Origin: Impatiens glandulifera
Taxonomy: Eukaryota > Streptophyta > Magnoliopsida > Ericales > Balsaminaceae
Assembly: GCF_907164915.1 (NCBI RefSeq)
Contig: NC_061867.1
Coordinates: forward strand, 21,189,202-21,253,201
Length of the DNA stretch: 64,000 nucleotides
Direction of reading: 5' to 3'
A program made the translations under genes and the position numbers. Of the stretch, positions 34,294-43,736 are shown in pieces (the stretch's first letter is position 1; each line of letters begins with the position of its first letter). The notes under the pieces are model-generated. The model worked only from the letters and a program-made list of their open reading frames with translations, made no database searches and was not told where the DNA came from.

Positions 34294-37200
34294 ATGTGGG
34301 TACCAGAAAAGTGTAAATATTTATTTTTTGCAAGTTAGGAGGAGCATGCGGCTGGAAAACTCGGAATGGTACTTGGACAACGGTTGTTCAAGACACATGA
34401 CCGGCAACAACGAACTTTTAGCCGATATCATCTATGAAACCGGAGCAATGATCACTTTTGGTGACAACTCAAAAGGTAGAACCGTGGGCAAGGGTAAGAT
34501 TGTCCATGGTAATCTGTCCATAAATAACGTGCTTTTAGTAGAAAACCTGCATTTTAACTTGTTAAGTATAAGTCAAATGTGTGATATAGGGTACACGGTT
34601 GAATTTCATAAACATGCATGCATTGTTAAAAATTATCAAGGTGATACACTATTAACCGGAAACCGGATGGGAAACATTTACAAAGTTGAATGGAAAACTA
34701 AAATTGAAAATCCTGTTTGCATGATAGCTAGGAATGATCCGAACTGGTTCTGACACAAACGGCTAAACCATCTAAACTTCAAAACCTTAAACTTTATATG
34801 TTCTAAAGAATTGGTTCATGGTTTTCCAAACATCAAATTTTCCAAAGTTAAAGTATGTGCTGCATGTCAAATGGGAAAACAAATAAAATCATCTTTCAAA
34901 AGAAAATGAAACTTTCAATCCGAACGATGCTTAGAATTATTGCATATGGATCTATTTGGTCCGGTTAGAGTAACAAGTCTAGGAGGCATGCATTATACCA
35001 TGGTAGTTGTTGATGATTATTCTAGAATTACTTGGGTAACATTTTTGGAATCTAAAAATCAAGCTACGTCGAACCTGATAAAGTTACTTTTAAGGATACA
35101 AAATGAGAAATCTATTCGAATTAACCGAATCAGAAGTGATCGAGGAACCGAATTTACAAACAACATTTTAACTACTTTTATTGATGATTCTGGTATTAGG
35201 CACTAGTTGTCTAGTGCTAGAACACCTCAACAAAATGGCCTGGTTGAGAGAAGAATACGAACTATCAAGGAAGCCGCAAGGTCCATGATAGCCGATTCGG
35301 GTGTTGCTCAAAATTTTTGGGCTGAAGCTATCAATACTGCTTGCTATACTCAAAAGCGGTCTTTAATTACTAAACATAACTAAAACTCCTTTTGAAATAT
35401 ACCATGACAAAGTTCCTAACATCCGGTATCTTAGAATCTTTGGCTGTAAGTGTTATGTTCACATCAACGACAAAAGTTATTTGACCGCTTTTGATGCAAA
35501 ATCCGATGAAGGAATAATGTTGGGCTATTCAGCCGTAAGTAAAGCATATAGAGTTTACAACACTAGAACTTTAACGGTTGAAGAAACATCTCATGTTGTT
35601 TTTGATGAATCAATTGAACGAAACACTGCATTACCCTTCGACCTTCACAACAGAATGGAAAATTTCAATATCTATTCTGATGATGAAGATGAGGTTCCGG
35701 TCTATAGACGGTTTGTCAATGATCAAGCGGTTGATGCTGAACCTCAGCCTGATCAAACTGCTTTACCGCAGAAAGTTGACGCCTCAGTTTGAACTGAGGA
35801 AATCGGTCGGTCTGACTCTGTTCAGCCTACTGATCCGTCTAACCTTGATCAGTCAACCAGATGCTTGGAAGACACATCCAAAATAAACCTCAGAAGGAAT
35901 AAAAATCATCCTCTTTAACTGATAATAGGTAACATCTCATCACCCGTCCGAACTAGGCGACAGAATTTGGAACAATATGAAAACTCAGCTTTCATATCAC
36001 AAATTGAGCCGAAAAAGGTGGATGAAGCTTTGCTAGATCCCGATTGGATTTTAGCAATGCAAGAGGAACTAAACGAGTTTGAGAGAAATAAAGTCTGGTA
36101 CCTAGTCCCTAGACCGAAACATAAATCGGTCATAGGAATAAGATGGGTATTCAGAAATAAACTCAATGAAGACGGTTTAGTTACGAGGAACAAAGCCCAG
36201 CTAGTGGCTCAAGGTTACAAACAGGAAGAATGCATTGATTTTGAAGAATCATTTGCTCCTGTGGCTAGACTTGAGGCCATTAGAATATTTTTGGCATTTG
36301 CGGCTTTCAAAAATTTCAAAGTTTTTCAAATGGATGTTAAAAGTGCTTTTCTAAATGGTAAAATAAATGAAGAGGTGTATGTTGATCAACCTTCAGATTT
36401 TAAAAATCCAGAACAAATGAATTATGTTTACCGGCTAAAAAAAGCACTTTATGGTTTAAAACAAGCTCCAAGAGCCTGGTACGACACATTAACCGCATTC
36501 TTATTTGATCACAAGTTTACAACAGGTTCGGTTGATAAAACTCTTTTCAAATTTGAGAAAAAGGAACACATATTACTTGTTCAAATATATGTTGATGATA
36601 TTATTTTCGGTTCAACCGATCCAAAATTATGTGATAAATTTTCAAAAATGATGACTGACAAATTTCAAATGAGTATGATGGGAGAATTGAGTTTCTTCTT
36701 AGGTCTTCAGGTCAAGCAGAATGAAACCGGAACTTTCATAAGCCAGCCAAAATACACAGCCGAACTGTTGAAGAAATTCGGAATGGACACATGTGCCGAG
36801 GCGTCTACTCCGATGATCTCATATGTGAAGTTAGATAAAGACGAGGACGGTCAAGTAGTAGACATAACAGCATATCGAGGAATCATCGGTTCACTACTTT
36901 ACCTAACAGCCAGTCGACCGGATATCTTGTTCGTGGTCGGAGTATGCGGGAGATTTCAAGCCAATCCAAAGCAATCACATTATACCGCGGCTAAAAAAAT
37001 TCTAAAATATCTGAAAGGAACTCAAGATGTGGGCCTATGGTACCCAAATAACTTCAGCTTTAATCTAATAAGTTATTCTGATGCAGACTATGCAGACTGC
37101 AAAATCGATCGAAAGAACACAAGTGGGACTTGTCAGTTTCTAGGAGACCGGCTGGTCTCATGGTACAACAAAAATCAAACTTCAGTTGCAACTTCAACCG

Positions 37201-37541
37201 AAGAGGCGGAGTACTTAGCAGCCGGAAGCTGCTGTGCACAACTTCTCTGGATCCAACAACAACTCAAGGATTTCGGTGTAACTGCCGAAGAATCTCCAAT
37301 TTTCTGTGACAACACAAGCGCAATAGCAATAACATACAATCGGTGTTGCACTCAAGAACTAAGCACATTGACATAAGACATCATTTCATCCGGGAGCATG
37401 TGCAGAAAAAACACATCTGGGTGGAGTATGTCTCAACCAAACAGTAAGTGGCAGATATCTTCACCAAACTACTACAGGAAGCTAAATTCTCTTACTTCAG
37501 AAATATCTTAGGACTTACTGATAGTAAACAACTTATGTCAT
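34294..37541 (+). pseudogene. Element A pol: protease, integrase, reverse transcriptase, RNase H
   Basis: Protease with WYLDNGCSRHMTG at 34365, where B and C have the catalytic DSG, so the A copy has lost the Ser of the triad. Integrase follows with LLHMDLFGPV, SDRGTEF and QQNGL.ER (D-D-E residues). The RT/RNase H part (35967-37376) is a 469-codon open frame with [22 protein letters not shown] and the YVDDIIFGS active site, then RNase H SDADYADC...EEAEYLAAG...CDNTSAI. Stops after NWF (34751), near 34908 and after RH (35204), and frameshifts near 35380, 35790, 35920 and 37340 disable it. The tail continues in another frame (HHFIREHV) to about 37541. Confidence 0.85.
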
Positions 37542-37544
37542 AAA

Positions 37545-38254
37545 ACATCATTGCATGCCTTCAAACATACATCATCATGAAAAACCGGGGCATGAGCTTA
37601 GGGAGAAGCTCGCGCTTCTCAAGCCGTGCCTCAATAGGAAGTTAAACACTCAGGGATGCTAACTGGAAAGATGTCTCCGGTTATGCCTGACAAACTCACA
37701 CTACCAAATCACATGTATCTATATCGAGCAGTTCAAATGACTTGGTAAAACAGATAGTTTACTCCAAAGATGAATAAATGTCGATCTGTTTCGACATTTC
37801 TTCACACCGGAATAAGCTATCTCGATAAAACCATTCATGGAAAACCAACCAATAAAATGCATCATGATTTCGATAAACTGAAGTTTTCCGACTAACTTGG
37901 GACTGCTGGCCGCGTTTCTATGCATACCTTGAAAATGGAACCTATAAATCATAAAACAGTCTACCTCAATCGAGATGACGATACGTGTCCATCATTAAGA
38001 GAGGAAGACTAACATTTTCTCCATATATTTATTGTAATCATGAAAATCTTTAGCCATCATTACAACTGCATTAGAACTAAGCATTGTACATCTAAACAAG
38101 TTAACCTTACACTAATTACTTTATGACATCATTAAGCATGCCCACATCCCTAACCTAGCCGAACCCTTGTCTATTTAAATAACCCCTCACTTCTCAAACA
38201 TTTCACAAGAACATTATCGACAAAAATACTTAAGCAAAGACTATCTAAAAGAAC
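37545..38254 (+). promoter_or_regulatory. Spacer between pol and X1 in A, with TATA box
   Basis: About 700 bases without a gene. TATTTAAAT at 38172-38180 lies 75-83 bp before the X1 ATG, in a leader rich in short A/C stretches. The first part (37600-37700) resembles the matching region after pol in C only weakly. Confidence 0.5.
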
Positions 38255-38941
38255 ATGAACACTTCTCCTCTCTTTAAGAATATTCTTCTAGTCGACTTCG
38301 ACTCAATATATCAATATGAGGAGTATGGCATTAATGAGTTGTTTCTTGCCCTTGAAAGAACCGAGCTAAGAAAATTCTTGGAAAATCGTTTCATCATCGA
38401 CTACTTGGTAGTCGATGAATTCTTTAAGACTATTAAGGAAGTGCACCGGGACATCATCCTGGCGCAAGTCTATAGCCAAACTTTCCTATTTAGCGAGACA
38501 GATTTCGCTGAATACTGCGGTTTACTAACTAAAGGGGTAACCGACCTTACATACTCTCCAGTGACCATTGAAGAAATGTGTCACTAATTATCAGGCTCTA
38601 ACATTCCGGTCAAAACCTGGGTTTCTAAAAGTCACATTTCTCACAAGTACCAGATTCTTAGCGAGATTCTGGGAAAATTAGTTCTGGGTAGGGAGAAGAG
38701 CTACTACTACACCCAGAAAGTCTTTGAGATGATGATTGCCATCACGGTTGGCACCCCGGTGAACTGGTCCTGGATCATCTTCAGCAATCTGAAGAGAATG
38801 ATCACTGTCAACAAAACCGACTATGCTCCTCATCTGAGCGGTTTTTGCGCTAATCTTAACATCCACTCCGTCCCATGTGTCACTCTCCATCCGAAGCACG
38901 TACTAACCGAGGAGAGAGTTCAAGAGATGATCGACATATGA
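38255..38941 (+). pseudogene. Element A extra gene X1 (one in-frame stop)
   Basis: ATG opens MNTSPLFKNILLVDFDS. A TAA at codon 111 (38585-38587) interrupts it, after which the same frame runs on to 38941, about 228 residues in all. Residues 10-105 follow the X-family pattern (VDF, ...L..FL, EFF, F.E.DFAEY, G.TDL). The second half has KYQILSEILGKLVLG, MMIAITVGTPVNWSWIIF and YAPHLSGF. This is closest to X1 of element C in order and pattern. No signal peptide, membrane segment or known enzymatic motif was seen. The function is unknown. A separate TATA box upstream implies its own transcript. Confidence 0.6.
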
Positions 38942-39475
38942 GACAATGCAACAACTAAGAAGACCTCAACCGTTGGGTCATCCAACGTTTAATCCTTTCT
39001 TGTCTTTTCTCTTAACCAAACCATGACATTTCCTTTTCTCACTTTACCGAACCGGTAATTTTGTTGTACTACCGGTTTGGTACACGCTTAATGAAAATCA
39101 TTTCCTTCCACTTTTAGCCAAATCTTGAGTTAATAAAAACATCAATACTCTAAAATATCCTACACCAAATAATCTCAAATCATTCTTGGTAAACAGACAT
39201 ATTTATTTCCCAAAAGGCGTGCATAGTCCGGATAGATTAGTCAGTCTACATCGCACCTTTCCAAACAGGTCATTCTCTTGAAAAGGCATCAAGCATTTAT
39301 TTACAATACATAAACGGTCAGATTTTTCAAAATATTCTCATTAAATGTCTCTTAACCGCCCGCACTATATAATGACATCATTCCTCTTCAACCAAATCAC
39401 ATTTTCAAAGCATCTATCTCTCTCTATACTTTGAACTCTCACTTCTATATCACAACCCTCTTTCTGTCCTTCAAA
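38942..39475 (+). promoter_or_regulatory. X1-X2 spacer in A: 3' hairpin, then X2 promoter
   Basis: Holds the X1 3' hairpin (39047-39080) and CTATATAAT (39364-39372), 112 bp before the X2 ATG, followed by a CT-rich leader (CTATCTCTCTCTATAC). It looks like a complete terminator-to-promoter gap between two separate genes. Confidence 0.6.
39047..39080 (+). terminator. Hairpin downstream of X1 in A
   Basis: CCGAACCGGTA, 12-base loop ATTTTGTTGTAC, TACCGGTTTGG: an 11-bp stem with one G-T pair, about 105 bases after the X1 stop. The loop resembles plant poly(A) upstream elements (TTTTGTTGTA). Confidence 0.55.
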
Positions 39476-40228
39476 ATGAATGTTGAAATCCGAAACTCCA
39501 TCATCGTCGATTTCGAAACAGCCCTTGAGAACAGACTCATCATTGTCTTAATCGAACCTCTGATCCAATCCGGTCTTCAAACATTCCTTGAAGGATCGGA
39601 CACCATCCTCGAAGAGGAGGTGCACGAATTATTCAATAACGCACAAGTGAGGGATGATGGCAGCATCACCACTTACATTGATTGTGAGTTCTACCGGCTC
39701 ACTGAAGAGTCTTTTGCAGAACTGTTCAACCTTCCAACCGAAGGGTTCTATGATTTTCCTTCCCCTTCGGTTGAAGCAAACGAGCGTTATGCGCACATTC
39801 TCTCCGGTAGCAGGCACAAGGTTGGATGCTACGGCCTGAAATATGAATTGGCCCCCCACTTCCAAGTCCTCCAGGACTTGATCCAGCGATCATTCCTGGG
39901 TCGAATGACGAATCAAAATTACTCTCGAGAAGTGAGTGATATCATGATCGCCATAATAAGCCTCTCACCCATAAACTGGGCCACTCTCATTTTCAACAGC
40001 CTAAAGGGACATATCACGACTCGCATGAGAAGAATCAGATTCGCTCCTCAAATCACCCGGTTCATTCGTTTGGTCATTCCAAATCTCGGACCCGGAATCC
40101 CGTTAGGACCGGTAAGCACGCTGACCAACGATATGCTGAAAAACTGGATTGCAAGAATCGAAAGCTGGACCGGCCACACCGTGGAGTATTGGGACTTGAA
40201 GATAACTGAGATGAATCTTCGCGAATGA
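39476..40228 (+). CDS. Element A extra gene X2, intact ORF
   Basis: 250 residues, no breaks, starting MNVEIRNSIIVDFETALEN. The family pattern is clear: VDF, SGLQTFLEGSD, VHELFNNAQVRD, FYRLTEESFAELFNLPTEGF, then FQVLQDLIQRSFLG, MIAIISLSPINWATLIFNSL, RFAPQITRFIRLVIPNLGPG. No transmembrane helix or known catalytic motif was found. The ATG at 39476 is preferred because the upstream frame has no ATG and the TATA box lies 112 bp before it. An intact frame inside an element whose gag and pol are heavily broken is odd. It could mean selection, chance, or gene conversion. Function unknown; it resembles predicted Lamiales retroelement proteins by memory only. Confidence 0.7.
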   Translation: MNVEIRNSIIVDFETALENRLIIVLIEPLIQSGLQTFLEGSDTILEEEVHELFNNAQVRDDGSITTYIDCEFYRLTEESFAELFNLPTEGFYDFPSPSVEANERYAHILSGSRHKVGCYGLKYELAPHFQVLQDLIQRSFLGRMTNQNYSREVSDIMIAIISLSPINWATLIFNSLKGHITTRMRRIRFAPQITRFIRLVIPNLGPGIPLGPVSTLTNDMLKNWIARIESWTGHTVEYWDLKITEMNLRE

Positions 40229-40846
40229 TAAAATTTCTCTTCTTTCGATTCATTCACGGTCATATCGGTCATTCTGTTGTACGACCAGGTGACCATCTAT
40301 TTTATCATCACATTCGGCTTAATATATAATATTTTTAATCTTTCTAATCTTCCGGCTTACCACAAACTTTCCGAACTAACATAATCTTCCGGCTTAACAC
40401 AAAACTTCCGGCTCACCATAATCTTCCGGCTCAACATAAAATTTCGATTAAACATAAAAGCTTCGGTTAACCAAAGCTTCGACTCAACATATTATCTTCT
40501 GGTTTAACATAAAGTTCTGGCTCACCATCTCTTTTCAGTCCAAAAAAAAACTCGGCTAAAAACTTTAAAATCAACCGCCAACAGTTTCCGCCACTAGGTT
40601 ACCGCTCAAATTTACCACCCTCAATTTACCGCCAACAGTTACCGTAGTAACTTTTGGAGGGATGTTTTGGCGCCAAAAACTCGGAACGACGTGACGGTTC
40701 ATCTTCTTAACCGTCAAGAAACCGCTCCCTATATAAACTAGAAGTTGAATCACTCTTCATCATACGCTCTCTCTCTCTAAAATCTCTCAACGAATTCTTG
40801 CATCTTATTGTCTCAAGATCTTCCTCCCTTTCCATTCCAATCCACC
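40229..40846 (+). promoter_or_regulatory. X2-X3 spacer in A: loop motif, CTTCCGGCT repeats, E2F-type site, TATA box
   Basis: After the X2 stop comes ATTCTGTTGTAC (40270-40281) in a weaker hairpin. Then imperfect 20-25 bp repeats of CTTCCGGCTTAACATAA fill about 40345-40530. TTTTGGCGCCAAAA (40665-40678), a perfect 14-bp palindrome fitting the E2F consensus, lies 51 bases before CTATATAAAC (40729-40738). The X3 ATG is 118 bp beyond the TATA. Confidence 0.6.
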
Positions 40847-43659
40847 ATGAGACGTGATAATGTGTTGTTCACTTACATCTTGCAGATTGACTTCAAGGAC
40901 ATCGAAGACAACGGGACCATTGAGTTCAAAATACTGACCGGACAAATCAAAGATACTGGTTTGGAGTATTTTCTGGGTGGCCCGTTCTTTGTTCATCAGG
41001 ATGATGTTAATGAGTTCTTCGAGAATGCAAGTCTACAGAAAAGGAAAATTACGTCGACTGTTTGTGGCGTAGAATTCGAACTTACGGAGGAAATATTTGC
41101 CAAACCTCTTCAACTACCCTCTGATGGACGCGAATACAGAACAAGGCTTTCTGGAGAAGACTCTAAAGTGGTTCAACATGTACTCTCTCATAACCCGGCT
41201 GACCTAGTAGAGAAAACCGGAAAGAAGGGCAAACTCAAACCGGAGTTTAGATGGCTCTTGGACATTGTATCAAAATCTCTCCAAGGCAAAGGTGACAACT
41301 TCCACAACTTAACTCGGTTGAAGTTCGAAATGATGGATGGGATTGTCTGAGGTGACAAAATTCATTGGGGCTGCGTACTATTTGAGCAATTATGCGATGT
41401 GGTTGCTGGGACAAAGGATCGAGTTCTGTCCTATGCTATGCCGATTGGGAAAATCCTTCAACACCTACAAATCTAAATCAGTGAAGGTACTCCTCTATCC
41501 TCCTCCAAGATTATGAACGCTGAGAATGTAAGAACCCGGATTGAAAACCCGGTCAAGGAAAGTGTCCCTAGAACCAAGGCTTCTACGGAAGCCGAACCGG
41601 CTGTACCGGAGTAAGAAGGCCCCAAAGAAGCCAAGCCGAATGGTAAGGGCAAGTAAAAGGCGACAAAAGAGAAGAAGGGGAGAGTCATATCTATGGGTAA
41701 GAAAACAAAGAAGCCTGCTACGAAGAAAGCGACCATCAAGACCAATGACTCCGAGAAAACTCCATCTCCCGAGGCATCCCCTCGTCCAAACGATCCGTTG
41801 ATAAACCTTGTTCCTATAAGGGTTGTGATTCCAATTCAGGTATTCTCATCCCCGATCATAGAATCGGAGGGAGCCGAACCGATTCCTTCCTCACGACAAG
41901 CCGAATCCTCGGGAAACTGAGTCACACGAGCTCAATCTAAGAAAAATCCGGCTGAAGATGTTAGTGCTCACTCTCTCCTTAATCCCGAACCTAGAGATTT
42001 TACTCCTACAAATGCTAGGGATTCGAAAGATTATGTCCGGCCGAGGACTTCAGAAGTAATAGGTGATGTAGTACAAGATGTCAATTGGGCTCCTGAAGAC
42101 GAGGTGACAAGTAGTCATGGGGTAACCGGTCAGGTCGATGAAACTAACCAAGGAAATATCGATCCGACCAAAGAAACGACAAATGTTGAAAAAGATATAG
42201 GGGCTGAAATCCCTCCGCTGAAAGAGGGAAATAATGTAGAAAGAGGCTTGTCCGGTCCGGTTGAGGATGCAATTCCCCAAACCAATCCAAATCCGACTCA
42301 TGTAGAGCCAACTATCTAGAATGATACATCGGAAGGTTCAAATCCGGTGACCGAAGAAGAAGCTCTGCCCGAAAATCCTTTGGTGCAAGGAGGAAGTAAT
42401 ACGAAGAATAGTTCAACTAGTCCGTTTGGGAACGAAACATTCATTTGTCTGGATCCTTAGGACTAATTCATTTCCGAAACTCCACCGGAACAACAACTGC
42501 CAGCCTACCAGACAACTGAAGAGCAAACAATGGATCATGTAAGAAGGATCTTGGGTGTTATGGGGGATCAAACCCTTGAAATATCCAACATCTTCTATGA
42601 GTGGTGGACACTTAGAAGTGAAACCCCTTTCGAACAAATGTTTCTGATAACCATCCAAAATGAAGAATGGACGAAGATAGTTGATGTTGAAAGAACGGTT
42701 TTCCAGCTGGCGAAAACAAACAACATCCTTCTAGCCATGAGCCGGAGTAAACTTGTTGAAAGACATGCCAAAGTGTGGGCATTAAAAGAACTTTTGGAGG
42801 CGTCCAAAGATATGAATCTAAGTGAAGGGGAAATGAAGGCCCAAGATTCCATTCTGGGAATTATCACGTCCATTGAGGAAGAGATAGCCGAAATGGAAAA
42901 AGCAACGTTGGAGGCAAACCGACAGCATAATATGTTTCCACCGTCGTAAGAGTTATGCCGATTTAAGGCCGGCCAATGCTCTAGACACCCAAATTCTCAG
43001 CCGGAACATGTTGAGAAAAATCCTCCAAGCAAAGAGGACGGTCATACGGCTTCCCCTCCACAAGTAAGACCATCATTAATTCTGAAAATACCAACCCGAT
43101 TAATCGGGAAGAACCGGAAATATCCTTGTCGGTCCACTCTCATCACTCGGTTGTTCCGGTTTCGGAAGCAATAAAATACCTCATCAAGAATACGGTACAC
43201 AAAGCAATGTCCGACTGGCAAACGATATTTGAGGCAAGGGCTTCCTCGTCGGATAACAGAATTGAAAAAGTGGATAACAAGGTTGACAGGGTGGAGAACC
43301 GGGTTGAGAAAGTTGACAACACAACCTCTCAAATGCTTCAGATGCTGCAAATTCTTACCGCTCAAGTTGGAGAGATAGCGGAGGTAAAATCTATGGCAAC
43401 CGAAGCGCAAATTCGATCAGACACTAAAGCGACTAGAATATTCCATGAAGACGAACTTGACAGAGAACAATGATTGATTGAGTTGGAAGCAAGAGATCGG
43501 CAGCTAGCCTCCGAATGGGCCGACAAGGAAGCTGAAAAAGATTTTGAAAATGAAAGGGCAAATGCTAGAGCGGCCAATATTATTCAACAACAACTTATTC
43601 TTGACATGGCTCAAGACGATACTACTGCACAGAAACGCCCTCCCCATACAAGAGTGTAA
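40847..43659 (+). pseudogene. Element A extra gene X3: long X-domain, basic and coiled-coil protein, decayed
   Basis: Starts MRRDNVLFTYILQIDFKD. Residues 1-215 show the X pattern (GLEYFLGGPF, VNEFFENA, STVCGVEFELTEEIF, LQLPSDG; later EMMDGIV, a stop, then W..VLFEQL). The same frame continues through stops at 41348, 41474, 41612, 41654, 41918 and 42317 to a Lys-rich stretch (GKKTKKPATKKATIKT, NLS-like), an acidic Pro/Glu linker, and a helical part with YEWWTLRSETPFEQMF. After 42949 a frameshift leads to a heptad coiled coil (IEKVDNKVDRVENRVEKVDN) and a charged tail ending 43659. Read together this is one ORF of about 940 codons. The layout suggests a nuclear, self-associating protein; that is inference. 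Confidence 0.6.
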
Positions 43660-43736
43660 CCAGGGCAAATGTAAAGAGAAAGAAGAACGATCAAGCAACC
43701 GGGTTGTTAACCTTAATCACAGAAACAAACATTGAA

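Larger units (their letters stand above)
31069..43736 (+). mobile_element. Copia retrotransposon A (LTR, gag, pol, X1, X2, X3; 3' end missing)
   Basis: Order: LTR (TGTTAG...CTAACA), Met-tRNA primer site, gag, +1-shifted pol with protease, integrase, reverse transcriptase and RNase H (copia order), then three extra paralogous genes. gag and pol carry many nonsense codons and several frameshifts, so A is old. No 3' LTR is visible: X3 runs straight into gypsy sequence near 43737. Length and extra 3' genes recall the SIRE/Maximus-type copia lineage, by general layout only. Confidence 0.85.

Noticed and set aside
38255..43659. X genes as retroviral-type env genes
   Set aside because: No signal peptide, transmembrane anchor or cleavage site was seen in X1, X2 or X3; the layout fits soluble, possibly nuclear proteins better.
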